Source of the DNA: Durusdinium trenchii
Taxonomy: Eukaryota; Sar; Dinophyceae; Suessiales; Symbiodiniaceae
Length of the DNA: 64,000 bases
Assembly: GCA_963970005.1 (NCBI GenBank)
Contig: CAXAMN010022696.1
Span: 366,507 to 430,506 of the forward strand
Direction of reading: 5' to 3'
Part shown: one piece after another, positions 11,933 through 24,697 of the stretch
Layout: each line of letters begins with the position of its first letter
Position numbering within the stretch: the first letter of the stretch is position 1
Notes under the pieces: generated by a model
The model's input: the letters and a program-made list of their open reading frames with translations, nothing else
Database searches by the model: none
What the model was told of the DNA's origin: nothing
Made by a program: the position numbers and the translations under genes

Positions 11933-13779
11933 AGTTTCCCAGAAGCCAAGATAAACCAACGATAACCAACGCCAACTACATCCGTGAACTTGCTGCAGGC
12001 AGTGCACTTTCTGCGGTGTTCGGACACGGAAGCGTTGGCAGCCCACCAGCTGGGCAAAGCCGGTTCCAACGCCTGCCTGAGAAGGCTCAATCCTGACTTG
12101 CCGTGAATTACCTCGTGGTTGGCCACAAGATTCACAAGAAACTGTTCCTGTCTAATTATATGGGACAGGTCAGGCTGTATCAAGCTGTTTGGAAGAGACG
12201 TGTGGTTACTCACACACTGCAATGCAAACGCGAAGCCTGTGACGATCGAGGGCCCCTTGGCTCAGATCGCATGGTGTTTGGTCAGCTAGCAGCGAGCAAC
12301 TCATCAGGCGGCCTAAAAGAGGCCCCTCAAGTGAATTCCCGTAGTTTGGACTTGCCGAGATGCCTGACAAAGTTTAGCCTTCTAAGCCAACATTTGTCCC
12401 TAATACCCTTTGTTCCTCTCATGTTCAGCAGTAGGTAGCAAGTAACCTTTCAGAGGTAGTCTTTTCAATTAATCAGGGCGGGGAGGGGAGAGGTCCACCA
12501 GTTCTCAGTGCCAGGTGCCTTTCCATGCGTTTGTCGATTGCATGGTCTATGGCGTGCCATTTTGGTGACACCCAGGTGGTGACAATGGGTACGGTACGAC
12601 AAAGTGAAAACAACCCCACAGAACACTCATGGCCTGCTCCTCCCGCGCACTTGTTGTTTGAGACAATATACGTTGGTATTCTGGTCGTTGTGGTGATGAC
12701 ATACATGAAGAATGCCTCGTTGAACATCATACAACTGCATTGAGTGGATCGGCATCTTTGCATGTGCAGCCAATGTTTCGCAGGGTTGCTCTCAGATGCC
12801 TCACTCGGAAAATCGCAAGCATAAAGTGATGATTTGCGTGGACAATAAGCTGTTGACACGTTGAAACAGAGGCGTTGGTCTATCAGCAGCCTTGGAACTG
12901 CCCTGGATTTATGTAAAGTGTTTCTTCAAGAGCAAAATCCACATGGGCAAAGAAACTTTGCAAAGACACTGTAGAGTTTGCGAGCACTTTGTGTTTGAGA
13001 GGGGCAACGCCGAACATTAGCTGCGAGCAGTAGATTGTGTCAACAATCCGGGCAAGAAAAGCACACAGGTTTAAATCCGAAAGCCCTGGGTCATTATGTT
13101 TTATGTTTTTTTGTAAATGTAGCTCCAACAAGTTTTCAGTTGCGGAACCTATAGCCAAGTTCTCCTCTCATCCTTTTTCCAGCATCTTCGAGCGTCTTTT
13201 GTCTCGCTGCGGTTCAACGCTTAGGCGACCGTGGAAATTGGTTTCTGCGAAAGAGCATGAAACCGTGAAACCGTCGTGAAACCTCACATCTCTGAGACGT
13301 TTCCGGGCAGAAGCACCCGGAGATTGACAGCACTCGAGAGTGTCGGGTCTGAGGCGAAGATTCAAGATTCATGAAGCATCATGAAGCCATGTTGCAGCTG
13401 AAGGTAGCTGAAGCCTAGGGCTTTAGCGGCTTTAACTCGTTTGCAATCCGTTAGGGCTAATCAGGCTAATCGGCTAATCGATCACTCTCAGAGTGCAATG
13501 CGCGGAGCACGAATTGCACCATCCTTACACCCACTTGGCGACAGTCGCTAAAGCAACATATGCACCTACGCATCATATGCAAAATGGTGACGGGAAGGAG
13601 TCGTTGGAAGAGAAATGAACTAACCGAAAGAGTGGAAGAATCCCAGCATTTTAAATCTCGCTATTGAAGACCAGTTGCGCTCACCGTATTTCTTGATGCA
13701 CGGGAGGGGAATGTCAAGAGCCAAGAGCCTGAAACTATCTGCAGAGTCCACAGGTTCAATCCGAGCACTTAGGCATGTA

Positions 13780-13892
13780 ACAAGGACGCTACTAGTAACA
13801 AAGGGCGTCGCTACTAGGAGCAAGGGCGCCACTAGCGGCGCTCCTGGCATTACTACTAGGAGCAAGAAGCTACAGCAGCTACTAGTAACAAA
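13780..13892. repeat. CTAG-core dispersed repeat cluster
   Basis: Modules include CAAGGACGCTACTAGTAACA, GTCGCTACTAGGAGCAAGGGC and GGCATTACTACTAGGAGC. Confidence 0.85.
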
Positions 13893-14304
13893 TTACAGGA
13901 GTTGACATTTGTGTTAAGGGTGCGTAGAGGACCATGACTGTTACCCACCGAATAATTGGATCCAGAACGTTGCTCGTCCTCCTGGTCCTGTCACTGTGTA
14001 CTGAACTTTGTGAAAGCTTACTGCATGGCATCGGAAAGGTCTATATAGGTCACTGTCCCCTCCTTTTGCTCGCCAGAACCCACTTGGCTGTACCGCAAGC
14101 AGAACTCATTCCATTGACAAGGCCTTTTAAAGTACTAATACTGGGGCGATGGCTCCATTCCGGACGCCAGCGCAAGGACGAGGACCTCTTGGAATCCATC
14201 GAGGCGCATAACGACTGGCCTGCACCGGTCACAGGGTGTTTTAGGTCAAATTCTGTTACTTTAATCCAGGCCTGGACCATCGACCCCCCTGTTCCTATGG
14301 TTCC

Positions 14305-14368
14305 TAATAGCAATGGCCTCTAACCTACTAGCCATGGCCTCCAACCTACTAGCGATGGCCTCTAACTC
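14305..14368. repeat. GATGGCCTCCAACCTACTAGC repeat, three units
   Basis: There are three tandem units of about 21 bp, each ending at a CTACTAGC core. This is the complement-strand form of the GGAGGCCATCGC module. Confidence 0.85.
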
Positions 14369-15014
14369 TTATGTTCCCCTACGTTCCCCTCCATTTCGCA
14401 ATTTTCTGAATTTCAGATCCAGCCAGGCCTTTGGGGGACGCCTTCAGTCGACGCTGGAACCAGCGGAAGGCATCCACCGCTCGACGACGTGTATGCAGCA
14501 CTCATTAGATCTCAGTCATCAGTCGGCCTGTAGGAAATGCTCACATATGCTCACGTATTGCCTTCTAGCCATCGCCAATTGTTACAAGCAGGAAACCTTC
14601 GGGCAACGTAGGCTATTTGAAGCTGGCTCCGCCTCAAGCGTGCTCAAGATCTCGACCAAGCTGAGCAGAGAAATGCTGTATATAACATGTTGAACCAATA
14701 TCGTTTGCACTTTTCAGCATCTTTGACAACAGCTTGAGCATGTGAGATTGAAGTTCAATACTTAAGGCTAGCAGCGGCTAGCAGCGGCTAGCATAGTGGC
14801 AACTTTGGCATTTAACGCATTTTAAAGCACCAAAGATGTGGCATTTGCAGAGATTTTTGCACATAGACCTTTGTGGGCAATATTAATGGACCTTTGTGCG
14901 AGCACGTCGGCCTCTGTGTGTCCTATCCCAAGTTGGTGTGCGGCCTCACTTCGACGTCAGGAGCGGGCCCGCGGGACCGTGCCACTTCACGGGCTTTTGC
15001 ATGTTACTTTTGCA

Positions 15015-15092
15015 AAGCTCCTAGTAGCTTCTTGTTCCTAGTAGTAAGGCCAGGAGCCCCGAGTAGCTTCTTGTTCCTAGTAGCGATGCTCT
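15015..15092. repeat. CTAG-core dispersed repeat cluster
   Basis: CTCCTAGTAGCTTCTTGTTCC and GTAAGGCCAGGAGCCCC modules are present. One unit reads CCCCGAGTAGC, a mutated core. Confidence 0.8.
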
Positions 15093-15651
15093 TCAGCTTC
15101 AGATGCAATGATGGCTGTTGCTCTATCATTGCCAGATAGCAATGCTTGAACTTCTTCCAGAGAGAAGAAGCGCCGCGCACTGTGCAGGAGGTGGCTTGCA
15201 TCCTGATACCTGGACCAGAGGCTTTCATGGGTATGCGTCAGTTGTTCGCTTCTTTGTCAACAAGCTAGATGTGAACGCCAAGAGCACAAGGCACACCCTT
15301 CCTCACAGGTATTTCAAGGGATTTTTTTCGAGCCAAGAGCACAACACCAAGCTAAGCCATCAGTGAAGGGAAACTGTAAGCCGTAAGAAAAAAAGGCCAA
15401 TATCATTTGGTTGTGAACCTTGCGCAATTGAGCCATTTTGGCCCAAATCGTGCGTGGCATCCAAGCTGTCCCCAATGGCGGCATTGTCGGGACGGCCAGC
15501 AGAGATGCAAGCGGCGAACGTGAAGCTCCTCGAGGAGCTTTGCGGGCCAGGCAGAACCAGCAACGACCAGCCGAGAAGTTTGTCCTTCTCTAATCATGAC
15601 TCACATAGAATTTAAGTCATAAGTTGTGGAGTTCCAGTGACATTCTACATT

Positions 15652-15745
15652 CAAGAAGCTACTAGGGGCTCGTGGCCTTACTACTAGGAGCAAGGATGCT
15701 ACTAGGGGCTCCTGGCATCGCTACTAGGAGCATTCTTACTAGTAA
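15652..15745. repeat. CTAG-core dispersed repeat cluster
   Basis: AAGCTACTAGGGGCTCGTGGC and GCTACTAGGAGCAAGGATGC modules lie on the + strand. Confidence 0.85.
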
Positions 15746-15869
15746 CTAATATTAATCAACTCTTGACAGATCAGAGGCAGACCGAGTGCCAGTCGATTCG
15801 GTCGAACCAGGGGACTTTTTGTCGGGGCAGCTCCGTGCTGCCGTCGTGCGGGAGACCTTGAAGGCCAGG

Positions 15870-16105
15870 AGTAGCTTCTAGCTAGTGCTGCTTCTTGTTA
15901 CTAGTAGCTTCTAGCTACTAGTAACTTCTTGCTCCTAGTAGTAAGGCCAGGAGCCCCTAGTAGCGTCCTTGCTCCTAGTAGCGATGCCCTTTGTTCCTAG
16001 TAGTTTCTAGGTACATGTGATGCCCTTTGTTCCTAGTAGTTCCTACTAGTTACTACTAGTAGCTTCTAGCTACTACCAGTAATGCCCTTGTTACTAGTGA
16101 AGGCA
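15870..16105. repeat. Large CTAG-core repeat cluster
   Basis: About ten modules are present, mainly in the opposite orientation to the cluster at 15652 (CTTGCTCCTAGTAGCGATGC, TTCCTAGTAGTTCC and so on). Confidence 0.85.
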
Positions 16106-16703
16106 ACAGCCACCTGTGGCGCTTGCAGAAAGATCCAAGTCGAGCGAAAGAATGTGGACAAGAACGACCTTTGGAACGTGGCGTGGTGGACGTTCCAGGG
16201 CAAACCAAGGGAAGATGTCACGGAAGATGCCGGGAAAATGATTGATTTGTCCTGGAGTGTTAGACGGGTCAAAGCGAAAAGTTCAGTGCCGTTCGGTGTC
16301 ATGCAGCCGCTTTGCACAGTTGTTGGAAGTTCTTTCTTTTGTTCACCTGCTCTTTCATGTTCTTTCCCTCTTGCACCATTGTGGTTCCGCACGCCACCTC
16401 GCTCCACGCACTTAACAATGTTCATTTCTTCAGCAGTCACCTTCCAGGTGGTGGCTGCTGCCAAGTGCACCTTCCACGAAGCAGAGGACTGCCATGGCTT
16501 GGGAGTGGTGGTGCACGCATTGTGCAACTTGCAGAACTTGATGAGCCACTCGTTGCTTTGAGGAGGTTTTGACTTGAATTCCTTGAAACTAGGGGTCTGC
16601 CACGACATTTCCGCCTCAGCATACTTCACCCTTGAGCCTATTTAAGCCCATGCTGAAGCTTATCTATATAAGCCTTCAACCTCTCCAACATGCCCAGCTT
16701 GAG

Positions 16704-17711
16704 GTGAAGCATGGTACAAGGAGGCAGCCGAGCATTTGTATCGCTGCCTCTCGGCCTCGGAGCACATTCCGGACACTCCCGCGGATCGGCTCCTCCGCTT
16801 GGCAGAGTTGATTGCCGTGGTGGGACTGGCCGTGGGCTTCCGGGCATTCTACCGCGCCGTGGATGCTGAAGGATCGGGTCTTTTGCAGGAACCCTCGCTA
16901 CCAGCCACGCGCGAGGGCAAAGCCAGATTTGGTAGCGCAGCAGAGGTATGTAAACATGTGGGCCCTCGTGAGGGATCGGGCTGGGGAGCTGGATTTGTGA
17001 GGGAGGATGTCAACCAGGGACTGATGGTGGGAAATGGCGAGAAGTTCTTCGAGGAGTTCTCCAAGTTGAAGTTCATGGCATTTTCTCCCATGAACAAGTG
17101 GGCTCCTGCGCTTTCCACCGGCAGCCTTTTCTTGCGATGGTGCTCGGTGCTCTATTCCCCGATCCAGCATGGGTATGAGACATACCATTTCATGTTCAAA
17201 AAGGCCCCAGGCAGAGCCCTCAATCGAGTAGGTTTGGAGGATGCTGCCGCTGGCTACACCACTGCCGTGGGCTGTAGCTTCTGACGCAATGGCCATGTGG
17301 CCATTGCTAAAGCGCTGAAGGCTTTCGGACAAGTGAGCCCATATTCTGAGGATGCTTGGCCCGGCCTCACCAGATTTCTCACGGTATTTGATGGTATTTG
17401 TTCGTTTCCAAGGTTGTAGGATTTTTTTTGGCGGGTAGATTTGAGATAATGTGAGTGTTAGTTTAGTTTATGTTACTTTCAGTTTTCAAGTCCAGGATTG
17501 CTTTGCCCTGGGCCGTGCTTTGGGCAGCGAACGCTACCAGGACTCTTCAGAGGAGCTGGCGGCCTCGGCGGCAGCGCTGTGCAGCAGGGGCCAGCAAGTG
17601 CTCCTAGATGCAGCCGGCGTTTGCGCCTTCTTTGCAGCCAACACGGTGATGGTGGATGCTACTGGACACAAAGGAGGAGATAGTGCCTTGGCATGCCTTA
17701 GCCAAAGATGA
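16704..17711 (+). CDS. Exons of an unrecognised protein
   Basis: An acceptor-like CTTGAG before 16704 opens a frame to 17284 with helix-rich, non-repetitive sequence (key stretches WYKEAAEHLYRCLSASEHIP and LLRLAELIAVVGLAVGFRAF). A second such frame lies at about 17493-17711 (FALGRALGSERYQDSSEELA, LDAAGVCAFFAANTVMVDA). The amino-acid composition and short hydrophobic helices look like real protein, and the segments could be exons of one gene. I do not recognise the family and assign no function. The exon limits are uncertain. Confidence 0.35.
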
Positions 17712-17869
17712 TTACAGGAGGCCGGTGAAGTTTAAGGTGCCCAAACGCATGATATGTACAATCCCCGAATCTAGCTGCCTAGAGTCTATTTGACCTGTGG
17801 TGGTGTTGTGGGAGTTTGTTGTACTATTCGCCAAGCAGTGCTTCTGAATGTACATTGAGGTCATTCCTA

Positions 17870-17980
17870 GCTACTAGTAGAAATGCCCTTGTTACTAGTA
17901 GCTTCTTGCTCCTAGTAGTAATGGCAGGAGCCCCCAGTAGCGTCCTTGCTCCTAGTAGCGATGCCAGGAGCTACTAGTTG
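17870..17980. repeat. CTAG-core dispersed repeat cluster
   Basis: Modules include CTTGTTACTAGTAGCTTCTTG, GGCAGGAGCCCCCAGTAGCG and TCCTAGTAGCGATGCCAGGAG. Confidence 0.85.
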
Positions 17981-19930
17981 CAGAAGTCACTAGAAATCGC
18001 TCCCACGATCTCCCCAGCGCTCAGGTAAAGTCCAGATGTTGACCAGGATCGCGAACCTCAAAGCGCGGGTCAACCGATTCTGCTGTTGCTGCAGCGGAAC
18101 TCAGGGCTAAGTGCACCGATTTGTTGTGCTGAAGGTGAGGGAAGCCTGAAGATTTGCAACTTTCCTGGGAACATGTGGAAGAAGGCAGGATAAGGTAGCT
18201 GACTACCAGCTGCTGGGAACCTCACCTTCAGCAGATTGCAATTTTGAACTCCAAGCAGCCACCTGGAGCCTTGATCAAATCTTGAGGATCTAGGTGAGTG
18301 GCTGCCGTGGAGAGCAGCCAATGTAGGCTATCCTTGTACAGGGTGCACTTGCTGGACAACCTGCGCATGTCGATTGCCCGTGATGCCTGGCACAGAAGTT
18401 GCACAAGTGACGTGGGTCCTTCACGAGGTTGGAACCCATTGAGAGATGCAACTCCAGAAGACTCCAGGGCTTTAAAGGTGCCGACAGGTTGCTGTCCCTT
18501 TCACGAGATCGTCAAGCATTCTGCGTATCCTTTGCACCTCCCCGAAAATGAGCGGAGATGCGGGGGTCGGACAATCTTGGCGTTGCGAAAAGCATGAGTC
18601 AATGACAGGGCGCTGCTGACACCTGCATTTGTCCTTGCTCCCTGCTTGACATATAGATCATTATACGCATACACACCTAACTTCAATGATCTATACATGG
18701 ATCTACGATTTTAGCCCGGCCTTGCCCGAGATGAAGCACCTTATGAACAAACGTTTTGTAAGCCCAAACCACCAACTATTGCATCGTGCCAGGCCAGTTC
18801 TCCTTGGGTTGCCGTGGTGCTCCTTGCGAAGCACAGCGGCACAACACATTTGTCACCAACGGCAGCAGCAGCGCCACAACCGCCACTTTTTCTCAGACTT
18901 TTGGATCCATCTTCAACGGCATCGTTTCATCCCATTGCGATATCCTTAGGCTCGGACTGGTCGCTTGAAAGTGCTGTGATTTCTGCGTTGGGGCATTTTC
19001 CCATATCGACCTTCCAACGAGTTGTTTCAAGTCCTGTCAGTCCGTCAGGCAAAGTGGAACTTGTTGGTTCTACTCGTGCTGCTTCGGATGCAACAGCAAC
19101 ATTTTATTAGCCGCAGCCCTTGATTCAGGCAACCCTGTCCAGATTGTGTAGAGGTTCTTTCTGCTAGACGAACACGTACCACCGGTGATCAAATTTTTGA
19201 AAACACTCCCAGTACCCCACTAGGACCCGCTACTTAAACACCTCACCACCTGATTAGCCGTAAACCCTTCACAACGTTCCTGCATAAGGACACACTTCTC
19301 CGGCACCATTTGCGACCATTTACCATTTCACCACTGATGAGAAGCGTCCTGACTTACAATTGATTCACCAGTGTCGATAGAACCTCACCCAGGGCAGGAC
19401 TTACCTATGTCGCCAACAAGCATATATAACCACCCTAGATTCTAGATAGCTCCCGTTCCAAGACTTGCTTGGTCATGTTCGGGTGGAGGCCCCTCACCAT
19501 TTGCAGAAACCAACCGTCCGAATCCATCTCCGAAGCTCAAGTGTCCATCAGTGACTTTAAAGCCAAGCCAAAAGACAAGTTGAGCAAGCGAACGCTCCAT
19601 TACCGGCCCAGCAGATTGCAACGCTTTTTTGAAACCTGCATGATTTGTTGCTCAGAGCACTTGAGAAGAAAACAACGTGGAAGACTGTTGTTTGTTCTTT
19701 CAGCGTTGCCTCCAGAATTCTGGGGCACCTCAAAGACTTGCAAAGCCGTTTTTTCAACCGGGGATTGGACCCCAAGAAGGAGGAGTGAGGATAGGAGGAT
19801 AATTAGTGCGAGAGATAGGAGGATCCGGGATACAGTATGACACTTAGTGATACAGTTTCAAAGGAAATGGTTGGATAATCTTCTGGTGTGAGTTCATAAT
19901 ATGCATGATCTTGAGTGCTGAGTGACGGGG
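17981..19930. other. No recognised gene
   Basis: No conserved domain is visible upstream of the J-protein gene. The open frame at 19469-19840 has no recognisable motif. Confidence 0.45.
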
Positions 19931-19939
19931 CGGCTCGCC

Positions 19940-22165
19940 ATGGCTTCCTACTACTGTGTGCTCAACATCGCTGCGCATGCCACCGCTGAGGAGATCAAGG
20001 TCGCCTTCAAGCGGTGCGCCTTGCAGGTCCATCCAGACAAAGGCGAGCAGCATTTGAGCAGCCAATGGCATTGCGCGGGATGGCTTTGTAATTACTGTAT
20101 ATAAATGTAAATTGATAGCCTTTTGTTACTATACTAGTAAGGCACCTGTTACTACTAGCGTGGCACTTGTTACTACTAGCGAACCTTGTTACTGTAATCA
20201 TGGATTGCCGTTGTTTCCTTTTTTTTTCGAGCAGACATGGTTTTGGTTCGATTGAAAAGGATTGCCGATGTGGTGTCCAGACCTGATGTGAGGTGGGAGC
20301 AAGGAGGCGTTTCACGCGGTGTACCAGGCATTTGAGACCTTGGCAGACCCAGAAGCCCGCAAGCGGTACGACGATCAACTGCCAACTCTCAAGAAGGTGA
20401 CAAAGCAAACATACAGCTGTAAAAGAACGGGGGCAAAGTCAAAGAAGAAGCGCCCAGAGCAAAAGCACTCAGCTGCAGAGTCAGACCGCTCAAGACATTC
20501 AGGTGCCGAATCTGCAGATGCATCCTCACATGAGAAGCTATTGACAAAGCTCTATGAACTCTTGAAAAGATTGCCCCGCAAGCTCCGAAACGATGTCATC
20601 GCACGGGAGTTCTCGCAAAAGCAACGCTTGCTTCTTGAAAAGTGGATTGTGCTTCAGCGTGAGGCTGAAACAGATGATGTGACGCCGATGCCTGGTGGGC
20701 CTGGTGGGCCTTGTGGGCCTTGTGCCCAGGAAGTCAAGCCGCTTAAGCCTGTCACTGTCTCCGACTCACATGGATCCATGCTCGCGCTGACACACCAGCC
20801 TTTTGCGTTGGGCGGCAGTGCTTTGAGCTTGCCAGCTGTGTCCCACGGAAAACGACGGAGGAAGAAGTACGTGGCAATCAAAGGTATTGCTAGGTGTGGT
20901 AGTCGAAAGACGATTTCGGAGGACAGTCGCATCTACAGAGCCAACACTGTCATCGCGACAATTTCAATTTGGTCCCGGTATTGCGACTTGGCAACGGCGA
21001 TTGAATTCTTGGTGATTCTCACATCTATTAAGCAAAAGATGCATGGTACCTTGAGGGATGCCGAAACAAACTTTGAGAGTTGCCTGCAAGAAGCTTTGGA
21101 GAGATCTCTCATTGAGCATGGCAGGCTTGGGCAACAAAGCTACAAGTTGGCTGACTGCCTTTTGTTTTGCCCAGCTTAATTGATGCTTTGATGAGCGTAA
21201 GTAAAAAAATCATTTCATTTGAGTCTCTAACAAGACAGGCTCAATATTATATATATATAACTTACCATATATCACAAGTGGTTGCTCATGCAGACTAGAC
21301 TTTTCATGCAAGCAGAGATTAATAGAGATAGATGAAACACGATCACGCTGGAAGTACCAACGCTGGCAGGAGCTATGAAGACTTGAGTCCCCGATTTGCC
21401 GTGCACCAAAGCTTCGGATTTTTTCTTGGACCATGCAGACATGTGTCCTCCCCTGCAGTTCGCTCTGTCAGAGAAGTGGCACATCTCCGCAGATGTATGG
21501 ATCCCTTTCGAGAATGCGCCCGGCGTCGGAGTTGGGGACGAGCAACCATGATTTGGCATTTTGGATTGGGGGACCTAGAAGACTTGTGGGATCGTTTTCA
21601 GAAAGCTGTGGCCGAGATGTGGCGCAGTGCTGGCGAAGGTCGAAGTGCCAAGCAGCTGAGGAGAGTTCGTTCCTTGTATGTCTCGCATGCAGGCGTGCGT
21701 AACAAGCACGTGCAGTACTGGGAGCGCCAGCATATGGGCATGAATGACAGAAACAAGCACAGGCCATCTAGATTGCGCGATCGTTGCGATCGCAGTGCGG
21801 ATGCGACACGAAAGCTTACTGACAAGGTGCTACAAAAAGTCAGGAAGCTGCTGCTTCGATGGCAGAATGCTTTGCGGAAGAAGGACGAGATGGCTTTGCA
21901 GAAGCAGCGGCAGAGATTCTTGCAGGAACGCAGGAAACAGGAGCTTGCACAGCGGAAACGTGCCAGGGAGGAGCAGAAGGCTGAACGCTTGCGGAGAGAA
22001 GCTTTGCGCAGGAAGATGATGTCTGACCTCACCATGGACGAGATTCTTGGTCACTTGGATGCATTTTGGGGGACTCCTGAACAAGATGCCAGCAACCACA
22101 GTGGATATGGTGGAGGTTTCCCAAAGAATCAAACCCACTACTCACTAACTACCGCTAACTACTGA
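19940..22165 (+). CDS. J-domain (Hsp40/DnaJ-like) protein with long C-terminal extension
   Basis: This is a co-chaperone-type protein whose J domain would stimulate Hsp70 ATPase. Exon 1 (19940-20042) starts ATG GCT in a GCCATGG context and reads MASYYCVLNIAAHATAEEIK..., ending in the diagnostic HPDKG. A GC-AG intron (20043-20292, with a dispersed repeat at 20120-20195) joins in frame to GSKEAFHAVYQAFETLADPE...KRYD, completing the J domain at about residues 4-70. The frame runs on to 21179 with a Lys-rich segment, a Pro/Gly stretch (GGPGGPCGPC) and an unrecognised helical region. A further open frame at 21332-22165 (WHFGLGDLEDLWDRFQKAV, then a long Arg/Lys/Glu coiled coil) probably belongs to the same gene after another intron, which is inference. 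No signal peptide or Gly/Phe or zinc-finger region is seen, so it is a type III-like J protein. Confidence 0.75.
20120..20195. repeat. CTAG-core repeat inside a J-protein intron
   Basis: GTTACTATACTAGTAAGGCACC, CTGTTACTACTAGCGTGGCAC and CTTGTTACTACTAGCG units lie wholly within intron 20043-20292. Confidence 0.85.
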
Positions 22166-22329
22166 CCACCTTTGCACTTGCTCATCCCAGCCGATCAAAG
22201 GGCCATGGGTCCCAGCACTTTCCAAGGCACCCGAGGTGCAGCTTAAGCGTGGAGAGTTGGGTCATGAGCGTCTTCTGAAGTCCAAGAAAGGATTCTTGTT
22301 CGTCCTCGCTCCGTTCGGGTCGCGATGCC

Positions 22330-22480
22330 CCTTGTTGCTAGCGTCCGATCGCTCCGTTCGTAGTAAGGCCAGGAGCCCCGTTTGTAGTTTCTTGTTACTA
22401 CTAGTAAGGCACTTGTTACTAGAAGCGATGCACTTGTTCCTAGTAGCGTCATTGCTCCTAGTAATGATATGTGAAACTAC
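22330..22480. repeat. CTAG-core cluster with variant cores
   Basis: Besides normal CCTAGTAGC cores, this cluster has TCCGTTCGTAGTAAGG and CCCCGTTTGTAG, where CTAGTAG is replaced by CGTTCGTAG or similar. Confidence 0.8.
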
Positions 22481-22504
22481 AGTGTAGTCCAAGACCAAAA
22501 CCTG

Positions 22505-22625
22505 CAAGAGCTACTAGGAACAAAGGGCATCACTACTAGGAGCAAGGACGCTACTAAGGGCTCCTGGCCTTACTGCTAGGAGCAATGTTTGCTACTAGGA
22601 GCATTTTGGGCATCGCTACGTTCGG
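22505..22625. repeat. CTAG-core cluster, + orientation
   Basis: GCTACTAGGAACAAAGGGC and ACTACTAGGAGCAAGGACGC units are followed by GGCATCGCTACGTTCGGGGC, again with a CGTTCG core variant. Confidence 0.8.
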
Positions 22626-22689
22626 GGCTCATTTAATCGTCAGCAGGTCATCCTCAGATCTATTTGAAGATTTTATCAAGCTGCTTACG

Positions 22690-22765
22690 AGTAGCTTCAA
22701 GCTATATACTAGTAGCGTTCTTGCTCCTAGTAGCGATGCCCTTTGCTCCTAGTAGCTGCTTATGC
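22690..22765. repeat. CTAG-core cluster, - orientation
   Basis: ACTAGTAGCGTTCTTGCTCC and TAGTAGCGATGCCCTTTGC units. Confidence 0.8.
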
Positions 22766-22769
22766 CATC

Positions 22770-24690
22770 ATGGTGCCCTTGGTGGACTCTACTTGGGCTT
22801 TCCCTTGCATTCGTTTTTGTCCGCAGAGGTCACTCAGAGTGTCACTCAGCTATTCTGGAGCGGCACATGTGAACATCCAGCTCTCCCATCAATTGGACAC
22901 TGGCATGATCATACCCTTCAAGGATGTCAGAGTTGACCAGCTTTTCGTGTTTTTTGATCTCAGATAGCACGCGACCACGGCAACTCTTCCCCGAACACCA
23001 TGTGACTCTGATCGCAACACTTGCTTTTTGGAGCCGTCCGCTGATCCCATGCAGCGCTTGTCTAGCAGAAGCTCTACTTTTTTTGCTCCATGCAATCCCT
23101 AGTGGTTGTAACATGTGGAAACAGAACATTCCCGGCAACTGACGACTCGTGAGCTTCCTTCTCCAGAGTGCTTCTGCCTAATTTCCTCCAGCGAGGATTG
23201 CGTGTACTCGCAGGCGAGGATTGTCGAAAACTCCTCAACTGTGCTGGATGCTGCACCACCAAGACGACAGCTTTTCTTTCTGAATGGGATTGGCTCCTAG
23301 GATTCGCTCTGCGAAGGTCTCACAGCATGAAGAATCTGCGAAGGTCTCTGGTATGATTGATTGTTGCATACTCCCAAACAGGAAAGTCGTTGCGAATTCA
23401 TGATTTTGAGCCTGTACCATTGTGATTTGTTATTTTCAAAAGTCGTTGCGAACTCTGTGCTGCTTGTGTTTCGAGTTTAAAGGAAACCATAGCAATGATA
23501 TTGAATTATATAATGACCTGATGCAGCACTTTGGTGTCTAATGTCTCTGTGCCTTTCGGAATTGAACACCGTGCTGTACATTGGGTTTACCCCCATCATG
23601 AGGCCTATCATGTGGAAGATCTGACCAAAAACCGGTGTGCCATTGGTGAAAGCTATGCATCAAGATGCTTCTATAGGCAACCCATGCTCTTCTGTTACAT
23701 GGGGAAAGTCACTTGCGATTGTGGGTCCACTGTTTTCAAAAGGTGGTTGCTCCATTGGGGCTGGAACCATGGTTTTGTTTGGATTGACATATGCAGTGCT
23801 TGGCCTTTTCTTTGGCCCAAGATTTGTGGCCACAGCTCCGTTGATTGCTTCACAATGGAAACGCCGCAGAGGAAGAGAACACGGGAAGCATCACCAGAGT
23901 CAGTGGCCAAGGATTTGGCCTGAAGGTTTCCAGGGCTTTCTCGGCATCGCGTGTCAACTTGTCCCATCTAACCATTGTCAGAGGAAGCTCTGCCCTTTAA
24001 TGGGGTTATTGCTTGGGTCTCTTCCATTACCAGAGGCAGCTGGTGAAAGATGATCTCTATGTGTTGCATGACCAGGCACTATAGTTCTAATATATATATA
24101 TATATATTATATATATATATTTTGTTGTATTTATTTATGTATCGTTCTTAGTGGTCATAAGAAGTTTTTTGTGGCAAGCCCTGCTCACACCCACCATGGT
24201 ATCGGGAGTCGAGACTCGACACTGTACTCGTAGTTCGTTTCTTCCTTGTGTCTTCTTTGTTTGCTTTTGTTGGTGTACCTGTCATGTTGTTGGTGCTGAC
24301 GCTGCTTCTTTGCGAGTTCGCTTTCACTGGGTTCTGTTTTTGTTCGTGTTTTTCGCTTCACTTCTTCCCTCAAGCTACACGCCTCCAGGAGCTTCAAGCT
24401 GTACGACAACAGCCCGTAGAACCTCCAGATGCTTGGCCCGGTGTGCTGGTGTTGTGGCTGGTGCTGTTGTTGCTGTTGTTGTTCCTTTGCTTTCGCTCGC
24501 CGTTTTTAGGAGAGGGGGCTAGTGACTAGTGTCATGAGACAAAGACACCCTGAGAACATCCATGGAAGGAGCCTAAGGTTTTTTCCAACACGCTGTCCAG
24601 AAATTAGGGGCACTGTTCAATAGAAACTTGATATGTACAGGAAGCAGTCAACTTTCCCCAATCTACGGCCAAAAGCCTTGATAGGCACAA
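22770..24690. other. No confident gene; possible membrane exon
   Basis: A frame at about 23700-23870 encodes a hydrophobic, Gly-rich stretch (LFSKGGCSIGAGTMVLFGLT, then GLFFGPRFVATAPLIA) followed by basic residues, compatible with two membrane helices. I do not recognise it. A (TA)n run of about 30 bp lies at 24090-24120. Confidence 0.3.
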
Positions 24691-24697
24691 TCAATTT

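Larger units (their letters stand above)
11465..16700. other. No recognised gene
   Basis: Apart from dispersed repeats, I see no conserved domain. An open frame at 13934-14323 starts with a hydrophobic, signal-peptide-like stretch (LLVLLVLSLCTELC) but nothing recognisable follows. It could be a first exon. Confidence 0.4.
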
